Of a stretch of DNA of 35,998 bases, positions 8,272 through 15,284 are shown piece after piece. This stretch comes from Erysipelotrichaceae bacterium. Lineage in GTDB: Bacteria; Bacillota_I; Bacilli_A; Erysipelotrichales; Erysipelotrichaceae. The notes beneath the pieces are model-generated. The model saw nothing but the letters and a program-made list of their open reading frames with translations. It did no database searches and was not told the origin of the DNA. The stretch is taken from the NCBI GenBank assembly GCA_024684175.1, contig JAIKXJ010000026.1:1-35998 (forward strand). The letters are read 5' to 3'. The translations under genes were made by a program, and so were the position numbers. Positions within the stretch are counted from its first letter, which is position 1. Every line of letters begins with the position of its first letter.

Positions 8272-8751
8272 CTATTTCTTCTCTATGGAATCCAGATAGT
8301 TCTGTAAGGTCCTGGAATTCTTGATGCTCATGAGACCGCCGATGATCATGAATGCAGCAGCTGCACACAGATAGACGATCGAGAGCATGAATTGAGAATT
8401 GTTCATGACCGGTACTGCCGATCCGTCCGGTCCGAGATAAGTCGCCGCATGGGCTCTCATCGGATAGACGAAGATACGGATGATCTGCACTACACCAAGT
8501 GCGATCATGAAGTAACCGAATTTGCCATGATAGTTTTTCACTTCGATCGATGACCAGAAGCCAAACAGCATGAACAGCAGGTTGACGATGATCGAGACAC
8601 CGATCAGGAAGTTGTAGAAGAATTCGTTGTTGATTTTATAGATTAAAACGAAGTAAAGCACATCAAAGACGATAGCCAGTATAGCGAAGTTAGAAGGCAT
8701 ATTGTCTTTGACATAACGCATCCTATCCAGTTTGATTCTGTCTTTATCCAT
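8272..8751 (-). CDS. Uncharacterised small membrane protein of the ABC operon (159 aa)
   Basis: No characterised family is recognised. About four membrane segments (around residues 20-37, 43-65, 77-95 and 115-138) follow a charged N-terminus, with a short non-cytoplasmic loop containing YLGPDGSAV. The start at 8751 is chosen for the GGAAGGAG ribosome site; a longer frame to 8778 would run into the upstream gene more deeply. It overlaps the preceding membrane protein by 8 bases and lies 16 bases before the ATPase gene. By position it may be an accessory subunit of the transporter or a regulator of it (inference). Confidence 0.8.
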   Translation of the reverse strand: MDKDRIKLDRMRYVKDNMPSNFAILAIVFDVLYFVLIYKINNEFFYNFLIGVSIIVNLLFMLFGFWSSIEVKNYHGKFGYFMIALGVVQIIRIFVYPMRAHAATYLGPDGSAVPVMNNSQFMLSIVYLCAAAAFMIIGGLMSIKNSRTLQNYLDSIEKK

Positions 8752-9313
8752 TGATCGTTTCTCCTTCCAATATCGCATTTTCCTGCTTTACTAGTTTGTT
8801 TTTCCAAGTTAAGTTGTAGACGACTGCGCATGCACCGCCGATCAGCAGTAATGCCAGGATGATCCCCGCATCGAAAAAGAATGTCGATTCGCTGTAGATG
8901 AAGTTCATCGTTTCAGCCATCATCTTGTACATATCGAAATCAACCGTGTTGAGGAACTGTGACCTGAATTTTAAGCAATTGATGATCAGATACGCGGCAG
9001 TTCCCACCAGAGCTGCAGCCTGAACATAAGTTGCTACCGTATTGCCCGTGTAGTATTTTCTTCTGGTGTTGGAAGCAAATACGAACGGCAGGCATCCGAC
9101 GATGATCAAAGCGATCGAGATCAGGACCATGTTATGGTTGTATCCCTGCATATCATAGAAGATCGCAGATCCGGTAACACCGCCTAACGCCTGAGTCTGA
9201 TACAGGCCGTACATGTCGGTCATGATACCCAGTGAATATACAAAAACGACACCTGATAAAGCCATCAGTACGGGAAATAGGATCTTTTGAAATTTCATTT
9301 GTGGTTTGAACAT
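8744..9313 (-). CDS. Uncharacterised small membrane protein of the ABC operon (189 aa)
   Basis: The protein has about four membrane segments (around residues 11-30, 62-82, 95-115 and 145-168) with a non-cytoplasmic loop after the first (MTDMYGLYQTQALGG). I recognise no named family. The start at 9313 follows GAGAGGTGATACT, a good ribosome site; the open frame to 9349 has no better start. It is the first gene downstream of the binding-protein gene, separated from it by a stem-loop at 9335-9362, and begins the run of membrane proteins around ATPase copy 1. Confidence 0.82.
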   Translation of the reverse strand: MFKPQMKFQKILFPVLMALSGVVFVYSLGIMTDMYGLYQTQALGGVTGSAIFYDMQGYNHNMVLISIALIIVGCLPFVFASNTRRKYYTGNTVATYVQAAALVGTAAYLIINCLKFRSQFLNTVDFDMYKMMAETMNFIYSESTFFFDAGIILALLLIGGACAVVYNLTWKNKLVKQENAILEGETING

Positions 9314-9334
9314 AGTATCACCTCTCAGGTATGT

Positions 9335-9362
9335 ACCCTGGAGCTGCAAGCAGCCCCAGGGT
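9335..9362 (-). terminator. Intra-operon stem-loop after the solute-binding protein gene
   Basis: ACCCTGGRGCTGC-type arms (9335-9347 and 9350-9362) pair over 13 positions with one G-U on the minus transcript. No U run follows on that strand, so it is more likely an mRNA-stabilising or partly terminating hairpin than a full terminator. Confidence 0.55.
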
Positions 9363-9384
9363 TAGTTTTAATCGAATAACAGAA

Positions 9385-11526
9385 TTATTTGATCGTGTCG
9401 TAGTAAGCTTTCAGCTGATTCCACTGAGACTGCTTGATCATCAGATAAGCAGCACCGGACCAGTTGTTCTTGACGAAGTCTGCATATGCTGCAGCATTGT
9501 TTTCAGCACCGGCAATGGAACCGTAACCGTCTTTCATGAGGTCATAGAAGATGGAGACGCCGCCCTTAGCAGACTGGAAGTTGTTGACTAAGTCAGCATA
9601 GCTTGACAGAGTGTTTGCCTGTTCGGCAGTCGTCGGTAAGACGGTCGGAACAGAAGTGTACCACATGTTCTCGGTATTGACAGCGAGCAGAGGATGCTTC
9701 AAGACACCCTGAGAGATCGCTGCAGACAGGATGGCAGCACCCTTCTTGCCGATCTCGGAAGTCATCTGGTATTCAAATGCCTGAGACTTCGGGAAACCGT
9801 TGAGGGTAGAACCTAAGTACTGTCTAGCATAGTTGGTGTAGTTACCGCCTGTGAGGTTCTGGCATTCAGCGAACGTCGCGTCAGCAACGACCGGCATCTT
9901 TTTGCCGTTGAAGTCGAATGTTTCATACTTCTTGGCGACATCATCCCAGGTCTTGACTTCGACGGAAGCATCCTTGACCTTGATGAAGGCATCCGGACCG
10001 TAGGACATCGTGATCTGGCCCTGGACGGAGAATGCATAGTCAATCAGAGTCAAAGCAGCGTTGAGCTTGTTGGTGTCAGCACCGGCACCGGCCATCGTGA
10101 CTGCCCAACCATCGGTCTTAACAGATCTCCAGGACTCAGCGAAACGGAACCACTTGTCGCCTGTGCCGTCATTCCACTTGGCAACAGGGACCATGATGAC
10201 GACATACTCTTCACCGGCAGCAGTATCAAGAACAGTGTTGTTCATGATGGTCTGTGTCTGGTTGTAGTCATAGGACATCAAGCCTGCATCTTTTTCGAGA
10301 TAGTTCTTGGAAGAAGCTTCACCGGAAGTGATCAGTAAGCCTTCCTTGACTAAGTTGTTGAGTCTTTCGACTGCCAGGTAAGAAGCTTCTTCCTGACGGC
10401 CGTCGTGTAAGTTACCGTCTTTGTCGAAGTATAAGTAATCCTGTCTGGATTCCATACCTCTGGCACCGAACAGATGACCTGCGAAACGAGTCAAGTCGAT
10501 CTCTCTTTGCAGGTTGGAAGTTTCTCTGGAGTATAAGCCGGCGATCGGGTTGCCGTCGTTGTCATTCAGAGAAGCAACTGCACATCTGAGCAATGCGACC
10601 ATTTCATCGGCATCCCAAGCTGCATCGTAACCTAAGAAGAGGTCAGATCTCTTGGCATAGACACCCGGATAAGTTGCATCGATGTAAGCCTGGAACATAG
10701 CGACAGCTTCATCGCCTGTCAGAGGCTGAGCATTCATCTTGTTGATGATGTTGTTTTCGCCTGCAACGTTCTTGGTGATCGTCTGAACACCGGTACCGTC
10801 AGCTGTCAAAGCGTCGACCGTGTAGTTTTCAGCAGCATATGGCTGATAAACATAATCAGCTAAAGGTCTGTTAGCGCCTTTGTAGCCGTCAGTATCCAAT
10901 AATGCCTTGACGAAGTCAGCTCTGATCAGAGGCATTCTTTCGATATCGTCGTTACCGTCGAAGTAAGGAGAGAAGTAGATCGCGCCTGTCTCCGTGTTAC
11001 CGGTGATGGACAGTCTGGCGATCTGGTTTTCTTCCAGATATGCCTTGAAGTTCGGCATCTGATCGAGGTAGTCACCTAAGTTGACAAGCTTGCCTTCAGC
11101 ACCTGCAGCATTCAATGCAGAAGCAGTACCGGCAACGATGTCGACTTGGTCTAACTGGTTTTCCCAAACCGGGAATTCCTTGGAAGTGCCCTGTCCGGAA
11201 TACTTATCGATGAAAGTGATCCCTAACAGTTCGGATAAGTGCTGCCAAGTCGGCTTGAAATCGCCTGTCTGGTAAGTCTTACCATCAGCCAGAGTGATAC
11301 CGCTGCCGGTAACATCAGCATTCGTGTAGCTGATACCGGTCTTGTCGGAGTTGTAACCTGCGGCAACTCTGAGTTCAGTTCCTTCTGCATAATCTAAAGC
11401 TGCAGAAGAAGTTCCTTCGTCTGCCGGTGCCGGCTCATTGCCGCCGCCGCCGTTCCCGCCGGAGCAGCCTACCAACGTAAGCAACATGGCGAGCAGAAGG
11501 ACAAGTACTTTTAATGTTTTTTTCAT
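9385..11526 (-). CDS. Large extracellular sugar-binding lipoprotein of the ABC transporter
   Basis: This is the substrate-capturing component, anchored outside the membrane. The signal peptide ends in the lipobox LVGC (Cys21), followed by a Gly/Glu/Pro-rich linker and a family-1-like binding domain. At 713 residues it is much longer than the usual 430-560 residues of LplA/YtcQ-type proteins, which bind pectic oligosaccharides in Bacillus. The neighbouring LplB/LplC-like permeases and pectin enzymes suggest oligogalacturonide or rhamnogalacturonan fragments as ligand; that is inference. GGAAAGGAAG precedes the start. A stem-loop follows the stop, which may keep its mRNA level above that of downstream genes. 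Confidence 0.9.
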   Translation of the reverse strand: MKKTLKVLVLLLAMLLTLVGCSGGNGGGGNEPAPADEGTSSAALDYAEGTELRVAAGYNSDKTGISYTNADVTGSGITLADGKTYQTGDFKPTWQHLSELLGITFIDKYSGQGTSKEFPVWENQLDQVDIVAGTASALNAAGAEGKLVNLGDYLDQMPNFKAYLEENQIARLSITGNTETGAIYFSPYFDGNDDIERMPLIRADFVKALLDTDGYKGANRPLADYVYQPYAAENYTVDALTADGTGVQTITKNVAGENNIINKMNAQPLTGDEAVAMFQAYIDATYPGVYAKRSDLFLGYDAAWDADEMVALLRCAVASLNDNDGNPIAGLYSRETSNLQREIDLTRFAGHLFGARGMESRQDYLYFDKDGNLHDGRQEEASYLAVERLNNLVKEGLLITSGEASSKNYLEKDAGLMSYDYNQTQTIMNNTVLDTAAGEEYVVIMVPVAKWNDGTGDKWFRFAESWRSVKTDGWAVTMAGAGADTNKLNAALTLIDYAFSVQGQITMSYGPDAFIKVKDASVEVKTWDDVAKKYETFDFNGKKMPVVADATFAECQNLTGGNYTNYARQYLGSTLNGFPKSQAFEYQMTSEIGKKGAAILSAAISQGVLKHPLLAVNTENMWYTSVPTVLPTTAEQANTLSSYADLVNNFQSAKGGVSIFYDLMKDGYGSIAGAENNAAAYADFVKNNWSGAAYLMIKQSQWNQLKAYYDTIK

Positions 11527-11554
11527 TTTTCTTCCTTTCCTTGAAAAATTTTAT

Positions 11555-12454
11555 TTACTCCTTAACACCGCCCATATTCACGCCTTTGGCGAAATACTTC
11601 TGGATGAAAGGATAAATAACTAAGATCGGGATGATCGCAACGATGATCAGTGCGTAGATCGCCGAGTTCGGTGAATACGGAGCCGTCCAGGCAGCCAGTG
11701 TTTCCAGGTTCGTGTAATCTTCCAGCAAGAGTCGGATGAAGACCTGCAGCGGCTGTTCGTTCGGCGAACCGGAAGCGGCGATCATCTGTCTTGCCCAGAA
11801 GTAACCGTTCCATCTGGAGATACCGAAGAACAAGGCAACTGTTGCGATCGTGGACTGGGACATCGGAATGTAGACCTTGGTCAGGACCTGGAATTCCGTA
11901 GCACCGTCGACGATGGCGGCTTCTTCGATCTCGGAAGAGACGCCTTCAAAGGCATTTCTCAGTAAGATGATGTTCATGGCAGCCATACCCATGGCGATGA
12001 CGATCAGCCATTTGACGTCGGTGATACCGACAGCTGCGAAGACTTTCTGTGTCTGCAGGTAGTTCAGATACTGCGGAACGATACCGGCAGAGAACCACAT
12101 CGTGAAGACTAAGAAGAAGTTGAAGCCCGAACGGAACAGAAGCCTTTTCTTGGACAGTGCATAACCGCCCAGGATGGAGACACCGATCGCCCAGATCGTA
12201 CCGTAGACCGTTAAGAACAGCGTGTTGGTATACGCATTCCAGAACTGGTTGTTATGGAAGATCGAAGAGAAGGCATCGAACTGGATGTCTTTCGGGAACA
12301 GGATGACTTCGTTATAGTCAACGGCATGCGCACCGGAAATGGATGAGCTGACCGCATATACGAACGGATACAGACAAGCCAATGAGAATATCGTTAAGAA
12401 GGTATAAGAGAGAATTTTGAATATCAATTCACTTGTTTCAAGTTTACGTTTCAT
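11555..12454 (-). CDS. Carbohydrate ABC transporter permease, LplC/YtcP-like
   Basis: The 299-residue protein is one of the two membrane-spanning subunits of the importer, with about six membrane segments. The cytoplasmic EAA loop that docks to the ATPase is seen as EEAAIVDGATEFQVL with YIPMS following (about residues 185-208). The C-terminus (YFAKGVNMGGVKE) is the usual ending of LplC/YtcP-type permeases (KGVMIGAVKG-like). It lies 28 bases before the binding-protein gene and 11 bases after the partner permease. AGGAGG precedes the start. Confidence 0.93.
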   Translation of the reverse strand: MKRKLETSELIFKILSYTFLTIFSLACLYPFVYAVSSSISGAHAVDYNEVILFPKDIQFDAFSSIFHNNQFWNAYTNTLFLTVYGTIWAIGVSILGGYALSKKRLLFRSGFNFFLVFTMWFSAGIVPQYLNYLQTQKVFAAVGITDVKWLIVIAMGMAAMNIILLRNAFEGVSSEIEEAAIVDGATEFQVLTKVYIPMSQSTIATVALFFGISRWNGYFWARQMIAASGSPNEQPLQVFIRLLLEDYTNLETLAAWTAPYSPNSAIYALIIVAIIPILVIYPFIQKYFAKGVNMGGVKE

Positions 12455-12465
12455 ATTCTAACCTC

Positions 12466-13509
12466 CTAGTAGAGCGATACGTCGGATGCTTTTCTGGCGA
12501 TCGAGTTTGCACCGATGACAAGGATCATACCGGTGATGTTGTTGATCATTTCGGCAGCGGAAGCCATTGCCTGCGAGCCGCCTTCCAGACCCAGACGATA
12601 TGCGAATGTCGAGACGACGTCGGCTGTTACGAATGTATTTGCTCTGTACAACAGCATGACTTTTTCATAGCCGATGGACAACAGCGAACCGATACGGTTG
12701 ATCAGCATGATGACGACGGTCGATAAGATACAAGGAATGACGACGTATCTCATCTGTGCCATCTTGCCGGCACCGTCGATCTGTGCCGCTTCATAGGAAG
12801 TCGGTGATACGGCAATGATCGCAGCGAAGTAAACGATGGAGTCATAGCCTGCGCCTTCCCAGATACCGGAGATCTGATAGATCGAACGGAAGAAGTTCGG
12901 ATTGTTCAGTAAGCCGGCATCGGCGACTTCTTTTGAGATGATGCCCAGTTTCGCCAAAGCCAGGGAGACGATACCCGTACCGGAGACCAGGTCGCCCTGT
13001 TTCAGCAACATGGTGACCAAGGTCGTCATGACGACGGTCGACATGAACTTCGGCAAGTAAGTCAGGACCTGATAGATACTTCTTAAGATATCCGACTTGA
13101 TCTCGTTGAAGAACAAAGCCAGGATGATCGGCATCGGGAAACCGAACAGTAAGCCATAGAAGCTCAGTAAGAACGTGTTTCTGAACGCCATCCAGAACGA
13201 AGACGTCTGGGTAGAAGTGCCAAACATCAGCAGTTTGAAGTTTGCGAATCCGCACCACTTCATCTCGGCGACCTTCTTACCGACTTCGGTGATCTTGAAA
13301 CAGCCAAGCAGTTCATACATCGGCAAGTATCTCCAGAAAAGGAATACTAAGATCATCGGGATCAGCATCACATACAGACGCCAGTCTTTCACGATCAGCT
13401 GCCAGTTGAGTTTCCAGCGGTTTTTCTCAACATCGTCCCTGACCGCTTGTTCAGGATCGAGTTCATAACGCTTCAATTCTTCGTTATAAACCAGATATTC
13501 ATCATTCAT
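12466..13509 (-). CDS. Carbohydrate ABC transporter permease, LplB/YteP-like
   Basis: The 347-residue protein is the second membrane-spanning subunit. It has an unusually long charged cytoplasmic N-terminus (about 45 residues), six membrane segments, and an EAA loop in SYEAAQIDGAGKMAQMRYVVIP. LplB/YteP-type permeases import pectin- and rhamnogalacturonan-derived oligosaccharides in Bacillus, which fits the neighbourhood. The start at 13509 is chosen because GGAGG sits eight bases upstream; the longer frame to 13524 starts inside that site. It overlaps the preceding 193-residue membrane protein by 8 bases. Confidence 0.92.
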   Translation of the reverse strand: MNDEYLVYNEELKRYELDPEQAVRDDVEKNRWKLNWQLIVKDWRLYVMLIPMILVFLFWRYLPMYELLGCFKITEVGKKVAEMKWCGFANFKLLMFGTSTQTSSFWMAFRNTFLLSFYGLLFGFPMPIILALFFNEIKSDILRSIYQVLTYLPKFMSTVVMTTLVTMLLKQGDLVSGTGIVSLALAKLGIISKEVADAGLLNNPNFFRSIYQISGIWEGAGYDSIVYFAAIIAVSPTSYEAAQIDGAGKMAQMRYVVIPCILSTVVIMLINRIGSLLSIGYEKVMLLYRANTFVTADVVSTFAYRLGLEGGSQAMASAAEMINNITGMILVIGANSIARKASDVSLY

Positions 13510-14083
13510 CTTGCCATCCTCCATCTATTTTTTCTTCTTGAGAATTGAGTTCCAGTAAGTATTGTTTCTGATCGACGAAGAGTCCGTCGATCCTTCTGAC
13601 GATGATGATCACCAGTATGGCAAACACCAGTGACAACATATCCGTCATGATAAATGTAAATATGACGCCGGCATCCTTGCCAGCAATGAGCATCGATGCC
13701 AGTCCGCGGAAGACCTCCATCAGTAGAAATCCGATGAGCAGATAGCTCAGCGAACCGAAGAAGGAAGCCCTTATCCGTTCTTTTGTGACTTTCTTCATAT
13801 ACCACAGCAGCAGCATGAAACCCAGATTGCCGGCCAGATATATGAAGTATTGGGAAATACTGCCCGATTGGAAATACACGAACAGCAAGGCATAGACCAG
13901 TGCATGGATGATGCAGTATCTGTCCCAGCGCATCATCACGATACTGAGCATCGGCAGCATGATCGAGATCGAATACGGCTCATCGAACCACACGGTAGCG
14001 GCTTTGATCGCCAGATATTCGCACAGACCATACATTCCGATGAACAGTAAGAGGTCGATGCCGCGATACTGCTTGAAGCTCAT
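13502..14083 (-). CDS. Uncharacterised membrane protein, possibly ECF S-component-like (193 aa)
   Basis: The protein is about 70% hydrophobic, with five or six membrane segments across nearly its whole length and a short polar tail. The pattern of an N-terminal helix, a conserved-looking PYSISIMLP turn, then MMRWDRYCIIHALVYAL resembles the substrate-specific (S) subunits of ECF transporters, but I see no diagnostic motif and cannot assign it. It lies between ATPase copy 2 and the permeases, overlapping the LplB-like gene by 8 bases and starting 3 bases after the ATPase stop with a poor ribosome site, so translation is probably coupled. Confidence 0.75.
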   Translation of the reverse strand: MSFKQYRGIDLLLFIGMYGLCEYLAIKAATVWFDEPYSISIMLPMLSIVMMRWDRYCIIHALVYALLFVYFQSGSISQYFIYLAGNLGFMLLLWYMKKVTKERIRASFFGSLSYLLIGFLLMEVFRGLASMLIAGKDAGVIFTFIMTDMLSLVFAILVIIIVRRIDGLFVDQKQYLLELNSQEEKIDGGWQDE

Positions 14084-14086
14084 GTA

Positions 14087-15166
14087 TTATTTCGTCTTGA
14101 AGACGACCTCGCTCTCCTTATCGAAGAGGTAGACCTTCTCGTAAGGGAGATAGAAGTCAAATTCTTCGTCCATCTTCGGTGCATCGTGCGGGTCGACCTT
14201 CAGGATGACGGTATCGCCGCCGATCTCGATATAGATATTGGTCGAATCGCCCAGCATCTCCGTCAGTGTCGCCAGCGCATGGATCTTATAGGCATTCTCC
14301 ACCGGATGCATGGAGATGTTTTCCGGACGGAAACCGAAGTAGACATCTTTATCTGCGAGCTGATATCTCGTCTTGGAGACATCGAGCTTGTTGTCGTTCT
14401 TATCGAAAGTGATCTCGCTGCCCTTGATCGTACCGGTGATAAAGTTCATCGGCGGTTCACCGATGAAGCCGGCGACGAAGAGGTTGCACGGATCGAAGTA
14501 TAATTCTTCCGGCGTACCGATCTGCTGCACATAGCCGTCTTTCATGACGACGATACGGTCAGCCATCGTCATCGCTTCCGTCTGGTCATGCGTGACATAG
14601 ATCGTCGTCGCATGAGTGGAACGGTGGATCTGCGTGATCTCGGAACGCATCGTGACTCTCTGCTTGGCATCGAGGTTGGATAACGGCTCGTCCATCAGGA
14701 AGATATCGACCTGGCGGATGATGGCACGTCCGACAGCGACTCTCTGTCTCTGTCCGCCGGACAATGCTTTCGGCTTTCTGTCAAGATAATCCGTCAAGCC
14801 CAGGATCGCTGCCGTCCTCTGGACCTTCTCTTCGATGACATCCTCATCGACACCTTCCAGTGTCAGACCGAATGCCAGATTGTCATACACAGTTAGATGA
14901 GGATATAAGGCGTATGACTGGAAGACCATTGCGATCCCGCGGTCTACTGGCGATTTTTCATTCATTCTGACACCATTGATCAGGAAATCACCTTTCGAGA
15001 TCTCTTCGAGACCTGCGATCATTCGAAGTGTCGTCGACTTACCGCAGCCTGAAGGACCGACGAAGACGATAAATTCGCCGTCCTTGATCTCTAAATTGAA
15101 ATTGTGGACCGCATGAAAACCATTAGGATATATTTTGTTTATATCTTTCAATACCAAATTTGACAT
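14087..15166 (-). CDS. Sugar ABC transporter ATPase, MsmX/UgpC-like (copy 2)
   Basis: The 359-residue nucleotide-binding subunit has Walker A GPSGCGKST (38-46), signature LSGGQRQR, Walker B IFLMDEPLSNLD, H-loop YVTHDQ and a C-terminal TOBE-type domain (YFGFRPENISM). It is the first gene of the 2638-15166 operon. AAAGGAAAAATT precedes the start, and the operon promoter and LacI-type site lie 30-60 bases upstream. It differs at many positions from ATPase copy 1, so the two are old paralogues rather than a recent duplication. Either could serve the permease pair. Confidence 0.93.
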   Translation of the reverse strand: MSNLVLKDINKIYPNGFHAVHNFNLEIKDGEFIVFVGPSGCGKSTTLRMIAGLEEISKGDFLINGVRMNEKSPVDRGIAMVFQSYALYPHLTVYDNLAFGLTLEGVDEDVIEEKVQRTAAILGLTDYLDRKPKALSGGQRQRVAVGRAIIRQVDIFLMDEPLSNLDAKQRVTMRSEITQIHRSTHATTIYVTHDQTEAMTMADRIVVMKDGYVQQIGTPEELYFDPCNLFVAGFIGEPPMNFITGTIKGSEITFDKNDNKLDVSKTRYQLADKDVYFGFRPENISMHPVENAYKIHALATLTEMLGDSTNIYIEIGGDTVILKVDPHDAPKMDEEFDFYLPYEKVYLFDKESEVVFKTK

Positions 15167-15195
15167 AATTTTTCCTTTCTATCCCCCGGAGCGCG

Positions 15196-15209
15196 TGAAA
15201 ACGCTTTCT
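15196..15209 (-). promoter_or_regulatory. LacI-family operator (cre or KdgR-like site) at the ABC operon start
   Basis: TGAAAACGCTTTCT matches the catabolite-responsive consensus TGWAANCGNTWNCA at all but the last base and has the GAAA-N-CG-N-TTTC symmetry of LacI-family sites. It lies just downstream of the putative -10 box, so a bound repressor could block initiation or elongation. CcpA is the usual binder; a KdgR-type regulator is equally possible. Confidence 0.7.
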
Positions 15210-15220
15210 AACTGAATATT

Positions 15221-15280
15221 ATTGTACAATGACTTTCATTTGAAAAACTATGAAAATAATTGAAACAGACTTTCATTATA
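15221..15280 (-). promoter_or_regulatory. Putative ABC operon promoter with TGAAA half-site cluster
   Basis: On the minus strand TACAAT (15221-15226) is a good -10 box, but no good -35 is seen at 16-18 bases. A second TATAAT lies at 15275-15280. The direct repeat GACTTTCATT occurs at 15231-15240 and 15268-15277, and TGAAA/TTTCA half-sites recur between (for example TGAAA-N5-TTTCA at 15261-15275). A weak -35 with repeats upstream suggests an activated or multiply repressed promoter. Confidence 0.5.
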
Positions 15281-15284
15281 AAAA

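Noticed and set aside
15221..15230. Perfect 10-base palindrome ATTGTACAAT as a separate operator
   Set aside because: It contains the TACAAT -10 box, and a palindrome this short and AT-rich can arise by chance; it is reported only as part of the promoter.
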